Below, piece after piece: positions 1 to 5,260 of a DNA stretch of 7,494 nt (its first letter is position 1; each line of letters opens with the position of its first letter). Both the position numbers and the translations under genes were made by a program. The notes below the pieces were generated by a model. The model was not told where the DNA came from, made no database searches, and saw nothing but the letters and a program-made list of their open reading frames with translations. The stretch spans positions 1 through 7,494 of the forward strand of contig WTCN01000063.1 in NCBI GenBank assembly GCA_013138555.1, in the 5' to 3' direction. Source of the stretch: Methyloprofundus sp. GTDB lineage: Bacteria; Pseudomonadota; Gammaproteobacteria; Methylococcales; Methylomonadaceae.

Positions 1-461
1 GGGTATGACAAGTAGAATTCGATGATGTGACTTGGTGTAAAGTCAGTATCACGAACGATAGTTTGATGCCATGTACCATCTTGCTCTGTGAAGTAAGAAG
101 CACCCCAGTAAATAGCCCAACCGTACATTACTAACCATGTCCAGTGAGTGAAATGTCTTCTTAACTCTTCACGAGGAGTGATAGACATAACTTTACGATC
201 ACGTGTTTTCCAGATATATCCCCATAGTGTTGAAGCGATTATCACCTCAGCAACTAATTCGATATACAACATATTCATCCAATATGTTTCGAACTCAGGT
301 GCGAATGAATCTAAACCAGCAGACCATCCGTAAACACCTTCGTACCAACGAATAAATGAGTAGAATACCAAATACAACATCCAGCCTGCGATCAGGTTGG
401 TTTTGTTTAGTAGTGGTGCTTCTGAAGCATCAGCTTTCACTGAATCAGTTGTAGCAGCCAT
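1..461 (-). CDS. pmoC: Particulate methane monooxygenase subunit C, N-terminal part (cut by window edge)
   Basis: PmoC is an integral membrane subunit of the copper enzyme pMMO, which oxidises methane to methanol in intracytoplasmic membranes. The reading frame starts at the ATG at 461-459 and runs off the left edge after 153 complete codons, just over half of a usual PmoC. Recognisable family stretches include RWYEGVYGWSAGLDSFAPEF (about residues 38-57), RKVMSITPREELRRHFTHW (89-107) and a C-terminal DGTWH...FTPSHIIEFY segment. D128, H132 and H145 have the spacing of the Cu(C) ligands described in Methylococcus capsulatus PmoC (Asp156, His160, His173 there). Hydrophobic segments lie near 23-39, 62-84 and 108-124. 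A GGAGG ribosome site 5 nt before the ATG fixes the start. In the related AMO family amoC looks similar, but these motifs and the methanotroph-like N-terminus (MAATTDSVKAD) favour PmoC. pmoA and pmoB are expected to follow beyond the edge. Confidence 0.97.
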   Translation of the reverse strand, partial: MAATTDSVKADASEAPLLNKTNLIAGWMLYLVFYSFIRWYEGVYGWSAGLDSFAPEFETYWMNMLYIELVAEVIIASTLWGYIWKTRDRKVMSITPREELRRHFTHWTWLVMYGWAIYWGASYFTEQDGTWHQTIVRDTDFTPSHIIEFYLSY

Positions 462-466
462 TATTA

Positions 467-471
467 CCTCC
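467..471 (-). promoter_or_regulatory. Ribosome binding site of pmoC
   Basis: On the minus strand GGAGG lies 5 nt before the pmoC ATG. It is a near-perfect Shine-Dalgarno site, in line with the very high expression known for pMMO, and is the best such site in the window. Confidence 0.9.
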
Positions 472-476
472 TAAAA

Positions 477-490
477 GTAAATATATTTAC
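477..490 (-). promoter_or_regulatory. AT-rich palindrome directly before the pmoC ribosome site
   Basis: GTAAATATATTTAC is a perfect 14-bp palindrome lying 5 nt upstream of the GGAGG of pmoC. In RNA it can be extended by pairing the AAAG before it with the TTTT after it (forward 491-494 with 473-476, including one G-U pair). That pairing would use up bases belonging to the neighbouring hairpin at 491-510. Its function is unknown. It could be a protein operator in DNA or an RNA structure in the leader. Confidence 0.6.
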
Positions 491-510
491 CTTTCGATCA
501 AGACCGAAAG
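491..510 (-). promoter_or_regulatory. Hairpin in the pmoC leader
   Basis: The inverted repeat CTTTCG...CGAAAG has a perfect 6-bp stem. On the transcript side the stem can be lengthened by a G-U and a U-A pair, leaving a tetraloop (CUUG). It lies in the predicted 5' untranslated region of pmoC, about 20 nt before the ribosome site and directly next to the palindrome at 477-490. There is no T-run after it, so it is not a standard terminator. mRNA stabilisation or translational control is possible. Confidence 0.55.
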
Positions 511-527
511 CATTAAACATCCTGTCA

Positions 528-544
528 CATCAAAATAAATGATG
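528..544 (-). promoter_or_regulatory. Small AT-loop hairpin in the pmoC leader
   Basis: CATCA and TGATG arms flank a 7-nt A/T-only loop, with one further G-U pair possible on the transcript. It would be the first of three stem-loops after the predicted start of transcription. On its own this short stem could be chance; the run of three makes it more notable. Confidence 0.35.
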
Positions 545-569
545 CCTCTCTTCCATTTGAGTGATGACT

Positions 570-597
570 AGTGTATCAACTTTAAGCATCATGTCAA
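570..597 (-). promoter_or_regulatory. Predicted sigma70-type promoter of pmoC
   Basis: Read on the minus strand, a perfect -35 box TTGACA (forward 592-597) is followed after 16 nt by the -10 box TACACT (forward 570-575), which matches TATAAT at 4 of 6 positions. Transcription would start near 563, giving a pmoC leader of about 100 nt. pmoCAB operons of gammaproteobacterial methanotrophs are known to be driven by sigma70-like promoters upstream of pmoC, so this is the expected arrangement. The exact start is inferred. Confidence 0.65.
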
Positions 598-820
598 GAT
601 AATCTACACTTCTAATAGCATTGAGTCGATACAAGTTCTATAGTTAGCTGATTTTTTATACTTAGAGAACAAAATAAACCTTTCTAACACCCGCATCCTC
701 CCTGACACCGATGCTTAATTGCTCGTTTTTTATTCATTCATTAAAAGCACCATTAAGTTTAGCAAACTCAGTCAACCGAATATCTGCACTTCTTCAACAG
801 CGCACCTCATCCTGGTTTTC
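598..820. other. Intergenic region upstream of the pmoC promoter
   Basis: No convincing gene is seen here on either strand. The region is AT-rich. It holds a 13-bp dyad AGTTT-AGC-AAACT at 756-768 and the sequence GATGCTTAA at 710-718. The latter is the exact inverted copy of TTAAGCATC at 582-590, inside the spacer of the pmoC promoter. Both could be regulator-binding sites, but the evidence is only symmetry. Confidence 0.4.
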
Positions 821-829
821 TGTTAGAAT
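821..829 (+). promoter_or_regulatory. Possible extended -10 promoter element for the 862-1308 gene
   Basis: TGTTAGAAT contains an extended -10 (TG, one base, then TAGAAT, 5 of 6 matches to TATAAT). No good -35 box is found about 17 nt upstream, as is usual for extended -10 promoters. Transcription from about 836 would give a leader of about 26 nt with no Shine-Dalgarno sequence before the ATG at 862. Confidence 0.35.
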
Positions 830-861
830 ACCTAGCATTCCAATACCTAATCACCATTACC

Positions 862-1308
862 ATGAAAATTCAAAAAAAGTTCACCCCCCTCATTTTTATT
901 GTAGGTCTCGTTGCTTTAATCCTTTTTCAAAATAAAACCGTTATGCCCACAGTCGAAAAAATCGCTGCTTCTGGCTTATTTTTAGAAGACTCTGGTGATG
1001 AAGGAAGCAGAATTGCAACCACCACTAATATGACTAATTACGCTTTTATTCACTGCAACAAAGCAATCAGAGAGGAAATTGATAGTGAAATAAATATTAT
1101 ATTCCCTACTGAGCCACTACAGTCATGGACATTAGGAAATTATAAATATATTGTCAATGCTGAAATTGAAGTAAGCTCTGCAGACGGGTCATCTTTTTTC
1201 AAAAAATATGCTTGCCATATTCAGTATGACGAAGGGTCGAACCAAGAAGGCGTAATGGACTCTGACAATTGGACAATAAACGGACTATCTGGAATTTCCG
1301 GCACCTAG
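862..1308 (+). CDS. Small membrane-anchored or secreted protein of unknown function
   Basis: I do not recognise this 148-residue protein. It begins with a basic MKIQKK and a hydrophobic segment (about residues 9-22, PLIFIVGLVALILF), so it is probably anchored in or exported across the inner membrane. The rest is polar, with two cysteines, C65 (AFIHCNKAIREEI) and C118 (KKYACHIQYDEG), which could form a disulfide in the periplasm. The pattern (a Cys followed by an amphipathic helix, then INIIFP, a YKYIVNAEIEV strand, a KYACHIQY strand and a closing WTINGLSGI) loosely resembles a small domain in many proteobacterial proteins with a Cys-helix, an FP motif and a late Cys. That is an inference from memory. 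The start at 862 precedes the hydrophobic segment naturally, although no Shine-Dalgarno sequence precedes it. It is transcribed away from pmoC and towards ald. Its reality rests on its length, coherent composition and the terminator-like repeat after it. Confidence 0.72.
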   Translation: MKIQKKFTPLIFIVGLVALILFQNKTVMPTVEKIAASGLFLEDSGDEGSRIATTTNMTNYAFIHCNKAIREEIDSEINIIFPTEPLQSWTLGNYKYIVNAEIEVSSADGSSFFKKYACHIQYDEGSNQEGVMDSDNWTINGLSGISGT

Positions 1309-1312
1309 GTCG

Positions 1313-1335
1313 ATTTTATGAATGACACATAAAAT
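1313..1335. repeat. Inverted repeat just after the 862-1308 gene
   Basis: ATTTTATG and CATAAAAT form a perfect 8-bp stem with a 7-nt loop, 4 bases after the stop codon of the upstream gene. A third copy, ATTTTATG, occurs at 1442-1449. The stem is too AT-rich and lacks a T-run to be a good terminator. It may stabilise the 3' end or bind a protein. Confidence 0.5.
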
Positions 1336-1371
1336 GCGTTATTTAGGACTTAAATAGGACGACTAAGCACT

Positions 1372-1430
1372 GGCTCGGCACCACAGGTCCTGAAGGCGTT
1401 ACACCTAATACTACCTTGTGCCGGCCTTTT
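1372..1430 (+). terminator. Terminator-like long hairpin between convergent genes
   Basis: GGCTCGGCAC (1372-1381) pairs with GTGCCGGCC (1418-1426) with one bulged T. An inner AGGT (1385-1388) can add pairs with ACCT at 1413-1416. TTTT follows at 1427-1430 on the plus strand. This suits an intrinsic terminator for the plus-strand gene ending at 1308. The large inner loop (over 20 nt) and the short T-run make it atypical, so a small RNA or another structured element is an alternative. Confidence 0.5.
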
Positions 1431-1459
1431 CATACGCTTCTATTTTATGTTACCAGCTC

Positions 1460-2530
1460 TTAGAGCTTCAAACTTAGAGCAACTTTTTCATTGACAACTT
1501 TTGACTTGTAAACATTTACTGCCCCCTGATCTTGTTGCAGGAACCAATCTAAACCCTTTTCCGCCAAAAGCTGAATATAAGCCAACGATACACTGCATAG
1601 CGCTATTGTCGAAGAACGCGGATAAGCACCTGGCATATTCGCCACACAGTAATGCGTCACACCATACTTAATATAAACAGGTTTATCATGCGTCGTTGCC
1701 TTTGAAGTTTCAACGCAGCCTCCTTGATCAATACTGACATCCACCACAACTGTCCCTTTGCCCATTGTTTTCACCATGCCTTCAGTGACGACGTGTGGTG
1801 CTTTTTGCCCTGTCTTTAACACTGCCCCAATGACAAGATCTGCATCAAGACAATGCCTGGCAATTATAGCTTCTTCCGTGTATAGGTACTCAACCCCCTC
1901 AAGCCCTCCTGAGAGCTGCTGCCCCACCTTATCTCTACACAGTCCGGCGAGAAATACATTTGCCCCCATACTATTCAAAGTCCGCGCAGCATGAAAACCA
2001 ACAACCCCATCACCTATCACCAGTACTTTGCCGTGCCTCTTAGTCAGTACCATACCCAGTTGCATTCCATTACCCTGGTTAAACTTTGCCAAATAATAAC
2101 TACCGACTAAAGCTGCCATATTCCCTGCTATTGCACTCATCGGAGCCAGAATAGGTAAGCCTCCTTGTTGATCCTTTAAGGTTTCATAGGCAATAGCGGT
2201 CGTACCACTTTTTATTAAACGATAAGTAAGTTCTTTTTCAACGCCAGCCAAGTGTAAAAACGTAAATATTATTTGACCTTGTAGATAATGATACTCTGAA
2301 CTGAGTGGCTCTTTCACTTTAATAACCAGCTGAGCCGCCCACGTCTGTTCAGCTGAAACAATTTCTGCCCCACATTGCAGGTATTCCTGATCGGCAAATC
2401 CCGAACCTAAGCCGGCACCTTTCTCTACCAGAACTTCATGCCCTGCCCTGACCAGTTCCAGCACACCCGCTGGCATTATCGCGACCCTATACTCCTGTAT
2501 TTTAATTTCCTTAGGTACACCGATAATCAT
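1460..2530 (-). CDS. ald: Alanine dehydrogenase
   Basis: This enzyme interconverts L-alanine and pyruvate plus ammonia with a nicotinamide cofactor in the cytosol. In type I methanotrophs it can serve ammonium assimilation. The protein has 356 residues, against about 370 for the family. It shows the N-terminal VPKEIK...E..RVA signature (5-17, with R15), the substrate lysine in KVKEP (K73), the catalytic His in FLHLAG (H93), the Rossmann loop GDGVVG (173-178), the catalytic Asp in VDVSIDQGG (D268) and HYCVANMPGAYPR (293-305). Oddly, the usual acidic residue ending the second Rossmann strand (family LDVN) is replaced: the segment reads FLAGLCRDK (193-201), with G196 where Asp is expected and R199 close by. 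The start lies 9 bp after the glk stop, with only a weak AGGCGA ribosome site inside that junction, so it is probably the last gene of the hemE-DUF411-glk-ald run. No clear terminator follows; a palindrome at 1455-1467 overlaps the stop codon. Confidence 0.94.
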   Translation of the reverse strand: MIIGVPKEIKIQEYRVAIMPAGVLELVRAGHEVLVEKGAGLGSGFADQEYLQCGAEIVSAEQTWAAQLVIKVKEPLSSEYHYLQGQIIFTFLHLAGVEKELTYRLIKSGTTAIAYETLKDQQGGLPILAPMSAIAGNMAALVGSYYLAKFNQGNGMQLGMVLTKRHGKVLVIGDGVVGFHAARTLNSMGANVFLAGLCRDKVGQQLSGGLEGVEYLYTEEAIIARHCLDADLVIGAVLKTGQKAPHVVTEGMVKTMGKGTVVVDVSIDQGGCVETSKATTHDKPVYIKYGVTHYCVANMPGAYPRSSTIALCSVSLAYIQLLAEKGLDWFLQQDQGAVNVYKSKVVNEKVALSLKL

Positions 2531-2539
2531 TCTGTTCGC

Positions 2540-3526
2540 CTATTTTCCCGCATGCCGCGCATAAGCCAATGCACCCGACAAAACAATCTGCTCATCCATA
2601 CAGGCTCGAACAGGAATATTTTGTAATAACTCACGATAGCGCCCTTTATTTAGAAACGCATCAATAAAATAGGCGTGTTTTATTGCAGGCAATAATTTAG
2701 GGGTCATACCTCCAGCCAGAACCACTCCCGCATAAGGCAAGCACTTCAGGGCTAAATTTGCAGCTTCCGCAGCATAAATCTGGCAAAATATTCTTACCGC
2801 TTCTTTACATATCGGATCGGATCCAGCCAGACCAGCACTACCAATGACAGCCGCAGGGTCAGACAGCACCATTATTTCTTCTACCTGCTCACTCACAGAC
2901 ATAATGCCTAAAGATTTTAGATATTGATAAATATTGTACAGCCCTTCTCCCGAAACCAGCCGTTCATAGCTTACATGCCCATGGTATTTATCCCTTAAAA
3001 AAACCAGCAGCTTATCCTGTTCTGCATTTTGTGGGGCAAAATCAGTATGCCCACCCTCAGTAGCAACGGCAGTGACATGCTCACCATCCTTGATTAACAT
3101 TGCCTCACCCAGGCCAGTACCGGCAGATAGTATAGCGATATTTCCTGGTTTTGATTTTGCCTTAGCGTTTATTTCTACAAACCTATCTTCACCTAAATAC
3201 CTGACTCCCCAGGCAGTCGCTTCAAGATCATTAAGCAAATATACTGCACTGATACCGCTTGCTTTCTGTATCTCAGTGACGCTCAAACTCCAGGATAAAT
3301 TAGTAATGTGACAAACCTCACCTACTACTGGGCCTGCCACACCCGCACAAGCACTGGTCACTTGTGCATAGGTTTGCTGATCCGCAAAATCGGTTAAAAT
3401 TTCTGCAATACTTTTATAAGCCGCGCTTTGGTACTTTTTTTCTTTACATACTCTCCATGTATTTTCTTGTTGCTCAAATAAAGCAACAAGCGTTTTTGTA
3501 CCGCCAACATCAATTGCAAGAATCAT
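2540..3526 (-). CDS. glk: Glucokinase (proteobacterial Glk type)
   Basis: Glucokinase phosphorylates glucose with ATP to glucose 6-phosphate in the cytosol. The 328-residue protein is close to E. coli Glk (321). It starts with the phosphate-binding motif AIDVGGTKT (4-12) and carries LLNDLEA with the catalytic Asp (D100), SAGTGLGEA (134-142) and EGGHTDFAP (157-165), whose E157 and H160 match glucose-binding residues of E. coli Glk. ERLVSGEGL (188-196) and the late ATPase motif VLAGGMTPK (269-277) follow. This pattern points to the Glk family rather than ROK sugar kinases, which carry a CxCGxxGC zinc motif absent here. The ATG shares one base with the DUF411 stop (TAATG) and has no clear Shine-Dalgarno sequence, so translation is probably coupled to the gene before it. 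In a methanotroph the likely role is recycling glucose from glycogen or other stored sugar; that role is an inference. Confidence 0.93.
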   Translation of the reverse strand: MILAIDVGGTKTLVALFEQQENTWRVCKEKKYQSAAYKSIAEILTDFADQQTYAQVTSACAGVAGPVVGEVCHITNLSWSLSVTEIQKASGISAVYLLNDLEATAWGVRYLGEDRFVEINAKAKSKPGNIAILSAGTGLGEAMLIKDGEHVTAVATEGGHTDFAPQNAEQDKLLVFLRDKYHGHVSYERLVSGEGLYNIYQYLKSLGIMSVSEQVEEIMVLSDPAAVIGSAGLAGSDPICKEAVRIFCQIYAAEAANLALKCLPYAGVVLAGGMTPKLLPAIKHAYFIDAFLNKGRYRELLQNIPVRACMDEQIVLSGALAYARHAGK

Positions 3527-4008
3527 TAGTATTTATCATAAGTGTTGTAGATTTTCATCTGACTGTCTTTATCAAAGGCAATCACTTTAAAAGGAGCTTT
3601 CCTATCCCCCATTTCCATACCGGGAGACCCTGTTACCATTCCGGGAACAGCCAGACCTTTTATATTTTCTTTATTTTTCAGCATGCTTTTAATATCACTT
3701 GCCGGCACATGCCCTTCTACCACATAACCATTGACAATTGCAGTGTGACACGAAGCCAGGGTAGGGCTAACACCATATTTAGCCTTCACACCCTGCACAT
3801 CGTCAATAACATTATCAACCACATTGAAATCGTGTTTTTTTAGATGTGCCAACCACTTACTACAACAACCACAAGTTGGGCTTCTATACACAACAATATC
3901 CATTTTCGTCTCTTTTAATGCAGCAGGTGGCGCATCCCAAACGCTTTGCCCATAGCTAATATTAATGTTAAAGATTAATAATATTGATATTGCAATTCTT
4001 TTCATCAT
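3526..4008 (-). CDS. DUF411 family protein, predicted periplasmic metal-binding protein
   Basis: This is a 160-residue member of the DUF411 family, often found with copper and heavy-metal resistance genes; its biochemical role is not settled. Residues 1-20 form a likely signal peptide (MKRIAISILLIFNINISYG), so the protein should act in the periplasm. The family core is clear: YRSPTCGCCSKWLAHLKKH (41-59) with C46, C48 and C49, then SPTLASCHTA (C87, H88), YVVEGHVPASDI (H100) and GLAVPGM..GSPGMEMG with several methionines (M124, M131, M133). These Cys, His and Met residues could bind copper or a similar metal. AGGAG sits only 2 nt before the first ATG (4008) and 5 nt before the second (4005), so initiation at 4005 is at least as likely. 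The ribosome site overlaps the hemE stop codon, and the stop overlaps the glk ATG, so the gene is tightly built into the operon. Confidence 0.9.
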   Translation of the reverse strand: MMKRIAISILLIFNINISYGQSVWDAPPAALKETKMDIVVYRSPTCGCCSKWLAHLKKHDFNVVDNVIDDVQGVKAKYGVSPTLASCHTAIVNGYVVEGHVPASDIKSMLKNKENIKGLAVPGMVTGSPGMEMGDRKAPFKVIAFDKDSQMKIYNTYDKY

Positions 4009-4013
4009 TTCTC

Positions 4014-5078
4014 CTAGCGGTGATAAGGCACACTTAAATCATGTACCGCATCAACCATTGCCTTAACATGTTCCGGATTAATATCAGGTAATATCCCATG
4101 TCCTAAATTAAACACGTGCCCTGACCCTGAACCATATTTTTCCAGTATCATAGCGACCTTAGACTTAATAACTTCGGGATTGGCATACAAGGTAATCGGA
4201 TCCATATTACCTTGCAAGGCAACACGCTCACCAACCCTGATACGTGCTTGTTGCATATCTGTCTGCCAATCCAGACCTAGTGCATCGTAACCAATACCAG
4301 CCATAGACTCTAGCCACTGCCCTCCCCCTTTGCTAAATAGAATAGTGGGAATTTGCTGCCCCTCATATGTCGTATTCAATAGTGAACGCACTTGCTGAGC
4401 ATAGTGCAATGAAAACTCTGCATACTCTTCCGTGCCTAACGCACCACCCCAGGTATCAAACAGCATAACAGTTTGAGCGCCTGCAGCAATTTGAGCGTTT
4501 AAATACGCCGCTACAGACTGGGCTAATTTATCTAGCATTTTGTGCATTAAATGCGGCTGCTCATACATCAAACCCTTTACTTTGGCAAAGTTCTTACTGC
4601 TACCACCTTCAACCATATAAGTTGCGAGAGTCCAGGGACTACCCGAGAAACCAATTAACGGCACCCGCCCTTGTAAATTTTTTCTAATGACACGAACCGC
4701 ATCCATGACATACTTCAACTCCAGCTCTGGATCTGGAATAGGCAGGCGCTCAATATCGGCCGCTGTACGCACCGGACGCTCAAAACGAGGCCCTTCTCCT
4801 TCACTAAAATAGAGCCCCAGACCCATTGCATCTGGAATGGTTAAAATATCAGAGAATAAAATCGCCGCATCAAAATCAAACCTCTCTAATGGCTGCAAAG
4901 TGACTTCACATGCTAACTGAGGATTCGTGCATAGATTCATGAAACTGCCAGCCTCTGCCCGGATTGCTCTATACTCTGGTAGGTATCGACCTGCTTGGCG
5001 CATCATCCATATAGGTGTCTTATCCACAGGTTGTTTTAATAACGCCCGAATAAACCTATCATTTTTTAAATCACTCAT
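4014..5078 (-). CDS. hemE: Uroporphyrinogen decarboxylase
   Basis: HemE removes four carboxyl groups from uroporphyrinogen III to make coproporphyrinogen III in cytosolic heme synthesis; no cofactor is used. The protein has 354 residues, the same length as E. coli HemE. The signature PIWMMRQAGRYLPEYR (22-37) contains R27 and R31. LFSDILTIPDAMG carries the catalytic D77, GFSGSPWTLATYMVEGG (143-159) contains Y154, LFDTWGG has T209, and FNLGHGILP contains H327. All lie at the positions known for the active site. A possible ribosome site AAGGA stands 12 nt before the ATG, separated by an A-rich stretch, which is longer than usual. It appears to be the first gene of a minus-strand run with the DUF411 gene (5 bp after its stop), glk and ald, with a possible promoter at 5103-5130. 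Confidence 0.97.
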   Translation of the reverse strand: MSDLKNDRFIRALLKQPVDKTPIWMMRQAGRYLPEYRAIRAEAGSFMNLCTNPQLACEVTLQPLERFDFDAAILFSDILTIPDAMGLGLYFSEGEGPRFERPVRTAADIERLPIPDPELELKYVMDAVRVIRKNLQGRVPLIGFSGSPWTLATYMVEGGSSKNFAKVKGLMYEQPHLMHKMLDKLAQSVAAYLNAQIAAGAQTVMLFDTWGGALGTEEYAEFSLHYAQQVRSLLNTTYEGQQIPTILFSKGGGQWLESMAGIGYDALGLDWQTDMQQARIRVGERVALQGNMDPITLYANPEVIKSKVAMILEKYGSGSGHVFNLGHGILPDINPEHVKAMVDAVHDLSVPYHR

Positions 5079-5102
5079 TTTTTCTTTTTTTCCTTATTAT
5101 TT

Positions 5103-5130
5103 AGTGTTCCATATAACACAATCTTGTCAA
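5103..5130 (-). promoter_or_regulatory. Possible promoter of hemE and the genes after it
   Basis: On the minus strand a perfect TTGACA (forward 5125-5130) is followed after 16 nt by AACACT (forward 5103-5108), only a fair -10 box. The layout resembles the pmoC promoter (TTGACA, 16 nt, TACACT). Transcription would begin around 5096, leaving a leader of under 20 nt. A dyad, GCTGACT (5145-5151) with AGTCTCAGC (5158-5166), lies just upstream and might be an operator. The 182-bp gap between aroB and hemE holds no other clear feature. Confidence 0.4.
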
Positions 5131-5260
5131 GCACAGAGCGCATAGCTGACTACTTAAAGTCTCAGCGACAGCAAAAAACTACCCTATAAAAATTCGCCTC
5201 CTGCAAAGCATATTAACAAGTATACTTTTCTAACATGCAAACACTCAAGTGTGTATGGAC

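Noticed and set aside
148..333. Plus-strand open frame of 61 codons
   Set aside because: It lies antisense inside pmoC, whose conserved protein sequence accounts for the region; no ribosome site or family resemblance.
711..935. Plus-strand open frame of 74 codons before the small gene
   Set aside because: Overlaps the better-supported 862-1308 frame, has low-complexity Ser/His/Pro-rich composition and no ribosome site.
1372..1430. Integron attC site or riboswitch
   Set aside because: No core-site sequences (GTTRRRY / RYYYAAC) at the ends, no integrase, and no gene directly downstream on the same strand to be controlled.
1328..1449. Clear miniature transposable element
   Set aside because: Terminal match is only 8 bases, flanks show no target duplication, and copy number cannot be judged from one window; kept only as a question.
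1455..1467. Palindrome AGCTCT-T-AGAGCT over the ald stop codon as a terminator
   Set aside because: Stem loop is only 3-5 nt with a 5-bp stem and there is no T-run after it; it also lies partly in coding sequence.
3364..3843. Plus-strand open frame of 159 codons
   Set aside because: Antisense across the glk and DUF411 genes, both firmly identified; its His/Phe-rich composition is typical of a shadow frame.
5241..5252. Small palindrome after aroB as a terminator
   Set aside because: ACACT-CA-AGTGT allows only a 4-bp stem with a 4-nt loop and no T-run follows on the minus strand.
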